Shown here in pieces: positions 12,507 to 24,320 of a DNA stretch of 64,000 bases (its first letter is position 1; each line of letters starts with the position of its first letter). A program made the translations under genes and the position numbers. The notes beneath the pieces are model-generated. The model made no database searches and was not told the origin of the DNA. It saw nothing but the letters and a program-made list of their open reading frames with translations. The DNA is from Paramecium sonneborni (Eukaryota; Ciliophora; Oligohymenophorea; Peniculida; Parameciidae), in the NCBI GenBank assembly GCA_905182985.1, contig CAJJDN010000068.1:383896-447895 (forward strand), in the 5' to 3' direction.

Positions 12507-15500
12507 TCAATCATCTTCTAGTCTCTATTATAATAGTCCTTCTAATAATCTTTTATCAATAAGCTTCGTTAAAGCATCATCAAATCCTTGTTTAATTAAT
12601 TCTTGTTTTTTTTGTTCAGTAAAGTCACTATCAATTGCTGCAATGAATTATTTAGGAACTGAATATTTTTCTTCCATTTGCCTAATTTATTATAGTATCT
12701 AAATTAATTGAAATAATAACCTCTAAACCATTTTTTTGTGTAAAATTAATTTTCACTAAAATTATATGATATATTTTTTTTTCTTAAAACATTTTTTCTA
12801 ATCGTTTAAATCCAGCATCTATTTATCTATCATATTCAACTTTAGCTTTAAAATCAAATTTCATAAATGATAAAGCATTTATTTATTAAGAAGAATCATC
12901 CAATAAAAATATAGTGGCAATTGGAAGATAGAAAGCTTTTCTATTTTAAGGTTATTTTTATAGAACAGGTATGTCTTTGAATGAAGAAATTTTTTCAGGT
13001 AATTATAATTAATCAAGATCTTTATGAACTTTATTTATTTTTTCTTATTAATCCAAATTTGAATTTTTCAATATTGGTTTCCAAAGAATAACAGGAACAG
13101 GATTTAAACGACTTTAAATCAATTACTCTAAATATTCTGTCTTTAAAGGTTTTTCTTAAACTTCATCAAATCCAGCTTATAGACAAGATTGTTTAAGATT
13201 TTCTGATATATTTGTTTCCACACCAACAATATATTATTTCGGTAAACTGTGTTAATTTTCAAGTTATCTAATTTCTTTAATAAACTTATAATATTATAAT
13301 AGTATACTTAAATTCCATTTTTTTATGGTAGATTAATTCTAACAATAATGAAATGATAAATTTTATTCTATTCAAATATTTACTTAATTTTTTTAGTAGC
13401 ATCAGTACATCTAATACTTTAATCAAATTGATGTATTTGTTTAACTTTGAAATCTAAGAAATCTGTTGAATCATCTACTATTAAATAAGTTAGTTTTTCT
13501 TTATAAAATTGTTTTACATCTACAGTTTCTTATTATTTAATTTCTTCAGGTTAACTTTCAATTTCATTTATAGTAACTTATTTTTAGACTTTAAAACAAG
13601 GAGATTTTTCAGATCCTTAAGTTTAAACAGGTTAAGCAATTACTCCAAGCGAAGTTTAGGAATGAGAAGATTTTTATATTTAAGGTTCCTCTAATGCAGA
13701 AGGAATGAATTTTACAGAGTTTTTAAGATCATCATTATTATCTTCTGGTTTAAATTGATTAAATTAATCACTTTATTCTAAATGTTAAACTTTGGAATCA
13801 TTTTCTCTAAGATTTCTTAATAATTAAGTTCCTTAATTTTTTTTAGTTTATTATACAGGATTAATTTACTAAGATGAAGTAGATGCTCCACCAAAATTTG
13901 ATGATGCTTACATTGGTATTTGTTGTACAGCATTTTATCTAAATAAAGATTAATTTGGATGTTATTATATTTATTGTTATTATTATTATTATTATTAATG
14001 AACATTAGTTTCTCTTTATTCAGGAATAGTAGTTCTAAATTATTGCAAATTAGGCACACTTGTATTTCTTTGATTTTATTATTAAACTGAAGAATCTACA
14101 AATAAATTTAATAATTACTGCTTGGTGAAGTTTCAAATGATTTCTACTTATGTTTAGAATTTCGAAAATGTACATTGATTCTTTTTCCTTTAAAAGTCAT
14201 AATTTCTGACAATACTTGTTCTAAGACTTTAGAAACAGCTTTTTCTACAGAATGCATTTATGTATTAATTCTATCTTCAATATCAAAAGTAGCAACATCT
14301 GCTTATTTAATAGTTGATGGTTTATTAATAGGTGATAGATTAGGACTTACAATTTTATTAGATTCTAATTTTTCCTCTTCACTAATTACATTAGGACGAT
14401 AAGTAAATTCAATACATTTACAAATTTAAAATGGTTTTTATTCACTTAAAGATGTTTAGACTTTTACTGCCTCATCATTAACCCTAGGAGCAGGCTAAGG
14501 AGCTATTCTTTAAGTAGATGTTATTTAAGTAGTAGACTTGACTCTAAAAGTTTAATATCTTTCATTAATTATTGAATAAATTTTAGATTAAGTATCTAAT
14601 TTACCCATACTTATATAATGATCTAAAAGAACTGATTAATAATCATTTGTTACTCTTAAAGGAATATTTACTTAAATCTTAATATTATCTAATCTTTCAC
14701 ATAGTTCTATCTTTCCTTCAATTTAGTATATCTAATGTAAAATATGAACAAATGATGTATAAGATAAATCCTCCTCTTATAATTATTACATTCTTATATC
14801 ATAGTTTTTTAATCCTTCAAAGTCAAATTTTTAAAATAACAATTCTAATTCTTAAATTTAATTAAGATAATCAATTTAAATTGTTACTTACAAATCATCC
14901 CCTTTTGATATTGTAAACGAAATTAGAGAAAAATTATTCACTTCCTTTTAAATTTACCTCTCACTCTATTGAATCAATTATTTTTATGAAGAAAATCCCT
15001 ACATCATCTACTTTCTATGATGTTCCTAATAAATATAAGATATTAATTATGTTAAAATACTATGCATTTTTACAATATCTATAAAAGCCTAATCAGGAAC
15101 ATCATTCTCTATTCTAACATTTGGATTTGTTTTATAGATTATCTATAAACAATCAGCAAAAAATTTAAAATAGTTTTTCAAATTACAAACTATTTAATCC
15201 GATTTTTAGTAATCTGTCTTACTCAACATTGGAAATAATGCCTATAACAATTATTGCTTAATTCTTTCAGGTTATTTTGATAAAATCTCAGATAATTATT
15301 ATATCTTCATTATCTATAAACTTTATGATATTCTTTCATAAATTAAAGCTTAATCATCAGACTTCTCTATAAAAATAGCTTCCACAATTATATTCTTATT
15401 GAACACCTACTTTCTTAAATGACAAGTAATTGGTATTGGATGTCCAGAAAATGCAAATGATATTATAATTGGATCTGTAGATTCCAAAGTTTCCTCAAAA

Positions 15501-15886
15501 ACCTTTTAAAATTTGACTTTGTCTCCTTCTGACAGTAATAAATCACTATACTTCTATATTGCATTCACCTAATACTATTTTATTACTATATCAACTGATT
15601 TTGGCAAATATTAGTATGAAATTGAATTCTAAAATTATACTTCACCATTTGAATTAAATAAGATAATTCCGACTGGCAATTCATAAAGAAGTTTTTCAAT
15701 CATTTGATTATTCTTTTTCATTCTTTCATTATTAATCCAAATATTTTTATAAGCATAAGAGTAGGCAGTTACAATCAATAGTTAAATTATTTAATAAAAT
15801 ATTAAAAAAGCCATCAACACAATGATTTTAAAAATACTAAAATAATATTTTAAAAAAATTACTTATAATCTTTTATTAAATACCAT
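12507..15886 (-). CDS. PAS-domain protein with degenerate histidine-kinase module and two degenerate receiver domains
   Basis: The protein of about 1,075 residues starts MVFNKRLQVIFLKYYFSIFK. Hydrophobic segments at its N-terminus suggest membrane anchoring. A PAS-like domain follows (LLYELPVGIILFNSNGEVQF), then a helical stretch where a HisKA/ATPase unit would sit (IVKMHSILTQLISYIYQEH in place of an N-box). I see no H-box His and no canonical N or G boxes. Two tandem receiver-like domains follow. Domain 1 has YLIVDDS, IIVRINLPQKNG and EKPL. Domain 2 has FLLDDSS, IILVKINFTQKNG and ALTKLI. In both, the acidic pair and distal Lys remain, but Arg or Lys occupies the phosphoacceptor Asp position. 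Introns of 22-23 nt restore frame near 14,100, 13,290 and 12,690. It is probably a non-catalytic scaffold derived from a hybrid histidine kinase. Confidence 0.75.
13971..14000 (-). repeat. In-frame TAA microsatellite coding for polyglutamine
   Basis: A run of TAA triplets on the minus strand lies inside the PAS/receiver gene, in frame. It reads as consecutive Gln under the ciliate code, flanked by CAT and CAA codons. Under the standard code it would be a block of stops. Confidence 0.8.
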
Positions 15887-16564
15887 TTAATGATTGTTAT
15901 TGATGAAATTTTTAAGATATTTTAAAATATCATACTATATTGATCATATTAAAATATCATTGATTTTGAAGTTTATATCCCTATTTGTAAAGCAAGCCTT
16001 ATTATAAATTCATTATCATTTTCTCTACTAAAGTTTAATATAGAAATCAAAACTAATACATCTAAAAGATGATTTAGCAAATTTTAAACTTTACGAAGTT
16101 TCTATTTCAAGTTTAATAACAAATGTGTTATCACTAAAATAAGACAGAAAGTTAGTAATTTGTTTTCATTACTTTTTTATGTGAATCTAATTATTATTAT
16201 TGATAAGGCATTAATAAAGTCATAATAATAGTCTTTAATTTTGTTATGCTTTAAAAGATGTTTGTTAAAAAATTGAGCTATCTTCTAGTCTATAAATTAA
16301 CACCACTTATTAAGTTTGTATTATTCATCTCCAAAATTATTATACATTTAATATTTATATTTATATATAAATCAGATAAAATGGAATCCATGTTATTAAA
16401 TTAAAAAAGCTTCCTACATCTATAAAAAATAACCTTATATTTTTACTTGAGTTAGCATAAAATTGAACCAAAATTAATTTGTCTTAAGAAATGCAAATTT
16501 TCTATATTTATTAAGATTTTTATTATGATTTTTTTTTAATTAATAAATCCAATTATAAATAGCA
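15887..16564. other. Intergenic spacer between divergent genes
   Basis: This is about 680 nt of AT-rich sequence. It holds a short direct-repeat-like element (AAAATATCAT seen twice near 15,920-15,965). I see no supported gene. Promoters for the flanking divergent genes must lie here, but no motif can be named. Confidence 0.55.
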
Positions 16565-17293
16565 ATGTTTACAGAATTAGCATATAATGCTTCTAAAAGA
16601 ATAAACTAAATATAGACCGATTTATAAACAAGAGAAAAACTGAAATAATCTAGTAAATCAACAGGGCTTATTGATGCAGAAATCAACTCAACTTTAAAAT
16701 ATTTAGGTAAATATAGCTTTTGATTAAGATAATGAATTGGATTAATTGGATCATGAAATTAAAGGATACACAACTAATTAGAATTGCAATTTGTTAGCTA
16801 AAGAAATTTAAAAAAGAAGAAATCTATATAATGAATTAGCTCAAAAACGATAAGAGATTAAAAAACGAATTGAATAAAATCACATGCTTTATTTATAACA
16901 ATAGATAATTTAAAATAAATGTATTATTTTAGTATGTTCTATATTAGAAAACAAAAAAAATTATGAAAGCTTTGGATAGATGGATGCACTAAAATTGCAT
17001 GGAGAAATAACCGATAGATAGGATGAATATTTATCTAAGATTAATGATAAAGTGCTTAACATTAAAAATTCATCATAAAATTTAAGTAAATAAATAAAAG
17101 AATAAAATGGAATTATAGATTAATTACATGAAGATGTATTTTAAAAATTTAAGATTAGACTGATTTCGCAAATTAAGCTATGAATAGATTAAAAAGCAAA
17201 ATGATATCTTTTTTGGACTAATCTAGTTCTTGGAAACTATTCACATTTTTAATTTTTGAAATATTATTGTTTATTTTTTTAGTTGTTTCCTGA
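16565..17293 (+). CDS. Tail-anchored Qc-type SNARE (syntaxin-8/6- or Bet1-like)
   Basis: The protein of about 225 residues starts MFTELAYNASKRINQIQTDL, has an N-terminal helical region, then a single SNARE motif and one C-terminal membrane anchor. The SNARE helix contains LSKQIKEQNGIIDQLHED, where a central Gln fits the zero layer, and continues DFANQAMNRLKSKM. The anchor (LFTFLIFEILLFIFLVVS) runs to the stop at TGA 17291-17293, typical of tail-anchored SNAREs. Two introns are inferred, 22 nt near 16,710 and 23 nt near 17,140. The second splits the SNARE motif. Such proteins drive vesicle fusion on endosomal or Golgi membranes. The exact subfamily cannot be fixed by eye. Confidence 0.8.
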
Positions 17294-17336
17294 TTAATAT
17301 GTGTATAAGTTATAATACAATCTTTTACAGAATACT

Positions 17337-18032
17337 TCATTTATGTGGTGATATATGCTTCGAATAAACATAGGATTGTTCTTCTTCAGGTCTGGCTTCT
17401 TTGATATATTATTATTAGAGACTTTGTAATTAATTATTATAAATTTGATTATGATAGATTTATGGTTGTTATTTAATATCTCTTTCATTTTTTGAAGTAG
17501 ATCTCTATCTTAATCTACTGTTGATTCTTTATTATTAATCATTTATTTCATTATATATGAGCTGAATTAGAATTATCACAATATACTTTTTATAACTTCA
17601 AATGATTTTATTTATCCTATTGAATATTTGTAATTAGTTATTGAACTTAGTTTTTCTCATCTGGTTCTATTTTTTACAGTAATTTCTCTTGAATAGATGG
17701 ATAATGCATTTCTACTTTTTTTTATTTTTCTTATAATAAATTGGGATGACTCATCAACCAATGTAATTTATATTTAAAATATTCTTATTTTCTATCTTGT
17801 AATGATTCATAATACTCAACTCCTTTCTATTAAGCATTCAAAATATGTTTACCATATATAATTACACTAAGTGATTCAAAGCATCTAGATTAGTAAAATT
17901 GCTCAATACAAAATTTATATCATGTTACAAAATCTACTCAGCAAAGCCTTAAGGTAGATCTTTTTCTGAAGTAGAAGAATCAGAAAACTAAATACTATTT
18001 ATTTATACTAATTTGCTGATTAAACGAGACAT
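17337..18032 (-). CDS. Gln-rich coiled-coil protein, function unknown
   Basis: The product starts MSRLISKLVQINSIQFSDSS and is about 215 residues. An N-terminal region (LPQGFAEQILQHDINFVLSN) is followed by a helical, Lys/Gln-rich middle and a Gln/Asn/Ser-rich basic C-terminus ending YVYSKHISPHK before TGA at 17337-17339. Two introns are supported: 26 nt near 17,825-17,850, whose retention would add an in-frame TGA, and 25 nt near 17,570-17,595. The gene converges with the SNARE gene, and their ends are about 45 nt apart. I see no known domain. Confidence 0.6.
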
Positions 18033-18197
18033 GTGTAAATAAATATAAATTAATTAATTACAATATAGACAAGAAGAAAAAAGAAAATTAAATAGCTATT
18101 AATATATATATAATAAATTTAAGTATTCAATGACGATAACAAATATTTTAGCATTAATTATTCTCATATTTGAAAAAATCAGCTGCTAGCTAATACT

Positions 18198-19300
18198 TCA
18201 ATAAATAAATACTTTGATTAGTTTTGTATTTTTCAGAACACTCTGACAGAACTCTTCCAAATTCATAATCTTAAAGTCATTTTTTTGAAAATGTAATCTA
18301 AGCTCAACTATAAGTTAATAATTAAATTTCTCATATGGAATATTTCGTGCATCAACTAAATTATTTGATTCAATCATTGTGAATAATTTAGCTACTGTTT
18401 TTTCATCTGAATCTTTTGTTACTTGATATAATTAATTATCCTCTTGGGCTGAAGTATAAGGGCTATCGTTTTTAAACTAACTCTCTTCAGAAAATGATAC
18501 ATTTGGAGAATCTTATGTTTTAGGTAACTAAGTAACACTCTCTTCATTTTCCAAAATAGAAATTTTAACCTCTTTTTTAGGAATCAAGAACTCAAATGAT
18601 TTATTTTAATATAATTAATTGAGTCTAGGACTTTTTAATTACACTTGCTTTTACTAATTAGTTGATATATAAAATTAATTTTGATTCTATTGAGGACTCT
18701 TACTTTTATTAGTAGAATAATTGTTATTAATTTTAGGTTTAAATGTAAGATTTGGATCTTTTTGCTTTTATTATTATTCATTTTCTTTTTTCTATTATTT
18801 GATATTATTATTCTATTTAGCTTATTAATATAGTCTTTCATGAATGTTCATATCTTCAGTTTAAAACCTTTTATTTCTAGATATATTTCTCTCAGATTTT
18901 AAATTAGTTTGTAAATTCCTTTCTGGAGTACATCGTTTTGTCTAAAAATTTCGAGTTGGTGTTTATTATTGATTTTCTTTATTCTATTGTTATTTTTTAA
19001 CAGTTTCCCATTAGGAAAGAGGTTGTTTATCTCTTTCTTATTTCTATAATTAAAAGAAGAAGTTACTTTCATTTAATCGTACATTAACATTTGTTAAATG
19101 ATATTCTATTTGAGTGGTTCAACATAAGCTATGCTTAAATAATTGTCTGTAACAAAGTTAGATGCTAATATTTCTGGATTAGAATCTTCATAGATATTGA
19201 TTTGACTATATTTATTTTCATCCAGTTCAATAGTCAAAGTTATTAAAGGTTCACAGTGTATTTTTGTTTCTGATGCCTATTTTTATATATATTTCTTCAT
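18198..19300 (-). CDS. Coiled-coil/low-complexity protein with N-terminal domain of the LTIELDE...YEDSNPEILA type
   Basis: The protein of about 360 residues begins MKKYIQKQASETKIHCEPLI. The first ~80 residues resemble a short domain found at the start of many ciliate and flagellate cytoskeletal proteins (LTIELDENKYSQINIYED, then ILASNFVTDNYL). A 23-nt intron near 19,050-19,072 is needed to keep frame. After it comes a Gln/Asn-rich middle with the pattern NIHERLYQQAKQ and a following TFKPKINN, another motif recurrent in ciliate cytoskeletal proteins. The C-terminal ~100 residues are more ordered (KTVAKLFTMIESNNLVDARN) and end at TGA 18198-18200. Function is unknown. Confidence 0.6.
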
Positions 19301-19664
19301 AAAGGTGAATTAGCTCATTAACGAATATTTTTTATTTACTAAAAATTATTATGTAAAGCTTTAAATTAATTACTAATAAAGAAGAATCTTAACATTCATA
19401 ACTTTAATTATTTGTAACAAATAATTTAGAAGAATTTCAGGATTATTTAGTAACTTATGGTACTCTCAGATCTTAATCTAATAAATTTAATAATCTGAAT
19501 GAAATTAAACATTTCATATTAAAAATAAGTCATATCCATTAATTTATCAAATGATACAATAATAGGTGTTATCCTAATAATTAATATTGAAAAAAAAATA
19601 TCTATTGAATATTTTTATTAATTATATATTTATATAAGTATTTAGCATCCTCATTTAATTGGAA
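19301..19664. other. Intergenic spacer
   Basis: This is about 360 nt of AT-rich sequence between divergently transcribed genes. Nothing codes convincingly in it. Confidence 0.5.
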
Positions 19665-21449
19665 ATGTAGAACTTTAATAATGTGATTGATTATCTAAAG
19701 GGAGAAGTATTAATCGAGAAGAGGAATGGAAAAAGGAAAGACAAGAATATCAAGTAATTATTTTTTTTATGAAACAGACTGCGATAATTGAATTGAAAGG
19801 ATAATTAGAAGAATAAAGAAATATGAACAAATAACTTATAGAAAGGCTAGAAAAATTGGAATAATTTAAGGTTTCTTTAAAACCAATCGCAGATAATATA
19901 AAGCTGCAAACAAAAAAAAAATTTCATCACAGAGTTAAGAGTGATAATGGAACATTTTTAAAAAACGAGATGAACGAACAAAAGTTAGTGACTCAACCAA
20001 ACATCGAGAAAATATTGTAGAAGGATAAAAAACCTCTTTTATAAAAGTAATGAATTAAATAATTTTAGCTTTCTTAAAGAGTTAAAAAGTGAAGATTCTC
20101 AAGAAGATTAAGTTTAAAATTAAATATAATTTCATTCTCCAATAAATTTGTAGTTACTTTAAAGTGCAAAAATAAATTAAATTTTGATAAATCAAAATAC
20201 TTATAATACTTGTTCATCGAGACAAAAGCATCATCATCAAAGAAGTAACAGCAATGGAGCTTCAGAATTGCTTAATTTTGCATTATAAAGAAAAAAGTAA
20301 ACTCTAGAGACTAGTCAAAATGAGTTAAATAGTATGAGTATGACAGAGAGAGAAATAATCGTTGGAAAAGAAATCTTCTCAACAAAAGGATAATTGAGAA
20401 GTCATTTAGATGGAGTAAGATCTATATTATTTCAAAATAATTATATAGTGACAGGTTCTGAAGATTGTACAATAAAATTATGGAATCTAAATGATGTGTA
20501 ATAAATGAATGCTTAAACACATTTAGAACCTGTTTAAACAATTAGATGTAATAAAATGATAAATGATAAATAGAACATGATAGACCAATATTTACAATGA
20601 CATCATACTTTAAGTCTCCTCAAATACATTTGTATTCTGCAGGAGTAGATGGAACAATAAGAACATATATAGTGACAACAAATCAATATTTTTCATGGCG
20701 TGCTCATACAGATGTAATTTGGTCTTTGAAACATCATCCTCATGATTAAAGATTACTATCTTCTTCTGCAGATGGATCTGTGAAAATGTGGAAATCCCTT
20801 GGAGTTTGTTATCAACATGATCTAATAAAAAAAGGAAATCTAAATTTAGAAATGTTATAAAATCCTCTGGCCAATTTCACATTTAAAAAATCAATGACAG
20901 GACTATCTATACCTACAGCAATTGAATGGATTTGCAAGGGCTTTAATGAAAGTATCATTTGTGGATATAGTGACACTTTAACATTTATTGTTTATGATGT
21001 GACTACTGTTAAAGCTATTTAATAAATTAGATTTGATCTTGATAATTAATTTAACACTTTTGCTTAACCAAATAGAATTCTATTCAATAATGAACTTAAA
21101 TACATAGTATCTGGTCATGATGATCATAAAATTCGATTTTTTGATTTGAATTCAAGCAAAGTTTGTAAGACTCTAATAGGACATACAGATGCTGTCACTG
21201 ATTTATGTTTATTCTCAAAGAATATTTATCAATTGGCAAGTGTGAGTCATGACGGAAGTATGAGGACATGGGATATTCGTAAATTCTAATGTTTACATGA
21301 AATTCCAGTAATTTATTTATCAATCAATTTAGGCACACAAATAAAAGTATGACGAAGGTATATATACAATTGCTAGTAATAATTAATATGTAGCAACAGG
21401 AGGAGCAGATGGGATAGTTAAAATATTTAATTATCAAGATGTCATATGA
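19665..21449 (+). CDS. Striatin-like coiled-coil WD40 protein
   Basis: The C-terminal half is a WD40 propeller with clear striatin features: LRSHLDGVRSILFQNNYIV at the first blade, SGSEDxTIKLWN-like blades, then AHTDVIWSLKHHPHDQRLL and SSADGSVKMWKSLG. The N-terminus has VIDYLKGE and EEWKKERQEYQ followed by a coiled coil (ELKGQLEEQRNMNKQLIERL), matching the caveolin-binding/coiled-coil part of striatins. Striatins are the PP2A B''' scaffold of STRIPAK complexes. Introns include 24 nt near 19,756 (ending CAG), 22 nt near 20,047 and 26 nt near 20,551. At about 19,705 the first exon and the EEWKKER frame differ by one base and no acceptable intron explains it. It is either an unusual splice or a frameshift. 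Confidence 0.75.
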
Positions 21450-21598
21450 CTTTCATAACTGTAAATGATATTTATCATTTTTTTATTTTTATCAGCTTTT
21501 ATTTATTTTAATTTGGATTTTTTCTTATATCAATTAAAAAGACCATTTACATTATTACTTAATATAATCTTGTATTTTAATTAAAATAAAGATCAAGA

Positions 21599-23285
21599 AT
21601 GGACTTATCAAATTTTCGAATTCGAACCTAAATTATTGCTTTTTTTATTATTATTGTCATCATTGTTATGGCAATTGTAATAATCAGCAATGTCACTTTA
21701 TTTAATTATATGAAAGATGCTTTTCTCTCTAATTCAATGAATGTACTAATCAAAGAAACTAACAACTAATTAACAAGTCAACTTACTTTATATGATCAGA
21801 GATTGAAAACAATAATAAATTAGAGTATATTATTAGAAATACTTTTTAGTTTTTAGAAAACAAAGAATGTTCTAAAACATTTATTTATTTGTTGATGTAA
21901 ATGAAAACATTATTCAAACCTAAATTCCCTTTTATTGTCCTCCAAATATTACATAAGCAGAATCTAAATCTTTCTTTTGCCTTATGGCATATTAACATGA
22001 TTAATCTAATTATACTAAACTATCAACAACAATCAAGAAGTAATTTAAGGTCATTTCAATTTTTCATGAAACCATATTGATGTTTGATACATCTTAATTT
22101 ATTGTTACTGGCATAGCTTATACATCAAATGATGAAATTCCTATTTTAGGTACTTGGCCAGCCTTAAATTCAACATTATCTTATAATGCTCATAAACGTT
22201 CTTGGTATCTAAGCCATACTAAATAAATGGGAAATGGACATTAATATTTATATAGTGATTTATTCACAACCATCATAGGTTCCTACACTATTGCAATATC
22301 ATAAAATTTAACTGATAAAAATAATAAGTATGCAGGAATTGTTTTTGATTTAATGGATTTTGGGGTCTTTAAAAAAAATTTTAAAGCTGATTATATTTTA
22401 GCTAATAACAATGGTTAAATTATTATAGGTTAGTTCAATTATCCTGAAAATACTACTAAACCGATCTTCTTTTTTAATGAGTCAATTACAGGTTTTAATT
22501 AAGTTGATTGGGATTCCATTTCAATCATCATTAATTCTAAAGTCTAATAATAAGATATATAATCTCTAAGCAATTGCTCCTAAGATGTATCAAACTACTT
22601 ATGCAGGTACAATTCCTTATACAAATAAGAAGTTCTTTTAATAGCTAAATAGCTTGAATACCCTCCATATCCTCCCCATATTGTAATAATGTAATCAATT
22701 CTAATATTAAAAAGATTTAAAAATATGACTGAACTTTATCAATAAGTAGATAGACTCAATTAAGATATATATTATTTGTTTGCCCAAGAATTTTCAAAAG
22801 ACATATAAATTTTGAGTTTAGCTGCTATAGGAATTATTTTAATATTTTTAGTAATATTAAATTAAATAACCAAATCTTTAAACCTATTAATTAAATATTC
22901 TAAATTTTAGTAGAATAATCTTATCTATTTAAAAGAACAATAAGAAATGAATCAATAAATTGAAACCATAACTAATTTATATAATTTTAGGAAAAACTTA
23001 AACTTGATCAAATAATCTGAGAATGCATTAGATTAATTAACGTTGCAGTATTTTTGTAATCATTGTTATTATTAAATAGAATTGCTATCAATTTTGAAAG
23101 GACAGCAAGGTGAATATAAAAAATCTGAAGAATGCCTTTAATTGGAATCTACGTAGTATCCAAAAACTAGATTCTACTTAAAATTCGCTAAACGATACTA
23201 CTTGTATGATTACCAAACTAGTATAGATGGAAAAACTGTTAATCAATTTTTATATTATTTTTTAAATAAAAAATAGAAATATTGA
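21599..23285 (+). CDS. Two-pass membrane protein with extracellular Cache-like sensor domain
   Basis: The protein of about 550 residues starts MDLSNFRIRTQIIAFF and has an N-terminal membrane segment (IIAFFIIIVIIVMAIVII). An extracellular region of about 350 residues follows, with the Cache-type PAS fold signature: GTWPALNSTLSYNAHKRSWY, a later YTIAISQNLTDKNNKYAGIV and ILANNNGQIIIG. A second membrane segment (ILSLAAIGIILIFLVIL) precedes a cytosolic tail of about 160 residues that contains the Cys/His pair LQYFCNHC. It ends at TGA 23283-23285. One 25-nt intron lies near 21,830. Cache domains bind small ligands. The tail has no visible effector, so output is unknown. The next gene starts 17 nt downstream on the same strand. 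Confidence 0.75.
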
Positions 23286-23302
23286 TTATTTTATTTATTT
23301 CA

Positions 23303-24154
23303 ATGGGTAATTTAGAAAATGGTTGTCTTTCTCGATCTTAATAAATAAATAATATTAACAATAAGGAGAGACCTTCTTAATTAAAACGTTAATATGTATC
23401 AGAAAAGATTAGAAATTCGTTTCTATACCCAATTCCTTTAAAAGAAACATAGATTTATGCAAAAAAAATAGGAATTAAAAATTACAATCCATATAGTAAA
23501 AAAATAACAAAACAAATAATCGAAGTCTCAAATCTTAATTAAAACTTAGAATTAAGTTTATGTAGATTTTTATTGGTAAGTTTATAATCTAATCTAACTT
23601 AAATAAATGAAATCTTAATACAAAATTAATAATTCAGATAAAGTATAAGACCAATAGAAAATGAATTTTTAAGAGAAGCAATAAGAGTTGTAGGAGTTGA
23701 TTTTGAAATGGGATTAGTATTGAGTATTAAATTAGATAAAATCAATATTGAATTTGTTTAGCAATACCTCCTATTTTTTTTAGAATATCTATTTTATGAG
23801 ATTTGCAAAAATAACAAATTAAATAATCACATTATTGTAATTTATGATTTACAGCAGGAAGCAGTTAATTAAATATTTCTTAACTTTTTAATAAATATGA
23901 CATTTAAGCATTATTTCCTCAACATTAGAAAAGTGATTCTGGTAAATTTAAATGTTGAAAAAATTTCATCTGAAGTGATAGGAATGCTTAATTCAATCTA
24001 ATACTCATATTTATTATTACCCTTAGCCGATATTGCTTATTTATCTAGGTATGTTAAAAAATCTGAGCTATTAAACGAGTATGGAGGGGTCTTTGCAAGA
24101 TAAAGAAATCCAATACCTTTAACAACAAGCGAGGCAACTAAATATAAACTTTGA
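23303..24154 (+). CDS. CRAL-TRIO (SEC14-like) lipid-binding protein, putative
   Basis: The single frame starts MGNLENGCLSRSQQINNIN and stops at TGA 24152-24154, 283 codons with no intron required. An N-terminal helical part contains LYPIPLKETQIYAKKIGI and LSLCRFLLVSLQ, as in the CRAL-TRIO N lobe. The lipid-binding lobe shows HIIVIYDLQQEAVNQIFL, HYFLNIRKVILVNLN and finally KKSELLNEYGGVF, which resembles the closing Leu/Glu-Tyr-Gly-Gly of SEC14 domains. These proteins bind phosphoinositides or other lipids. The family call rests on a few motifs and the overall order, so I hold it at moderate confidence. It follows the Cache sensor gene at only 17 nt. Confidence 0.6.
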
Positions 24155-24320
24155 CTTTTTAATTATCTTTAAATATTTATATCCTGATAGTCAGATAATA
24201 TATATAAATTACAAATCTTTTTAATATAATTTAATAAAGAAATTAATTTAGTATTTTATAATACAATAAATTAGTTTGAAATAAAATATCTAAATAAATT
24301 TAAAATCTTTGTTATTATAT

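Noticed and set aside
13817..14059. Minus-strand Asn-rich ORF
   Set aside because: It lies in another frame of the pseudo-kinase gene, where the TAA repeat reads as AAT. The gene frame gives polyGln and joins to the receiver domains.
23480..23640. Possible long intron or gene boundary in the CRAL-TRIO-like gene
   Set aside because: The frame is open through the region with no TGA, so no intron is required.
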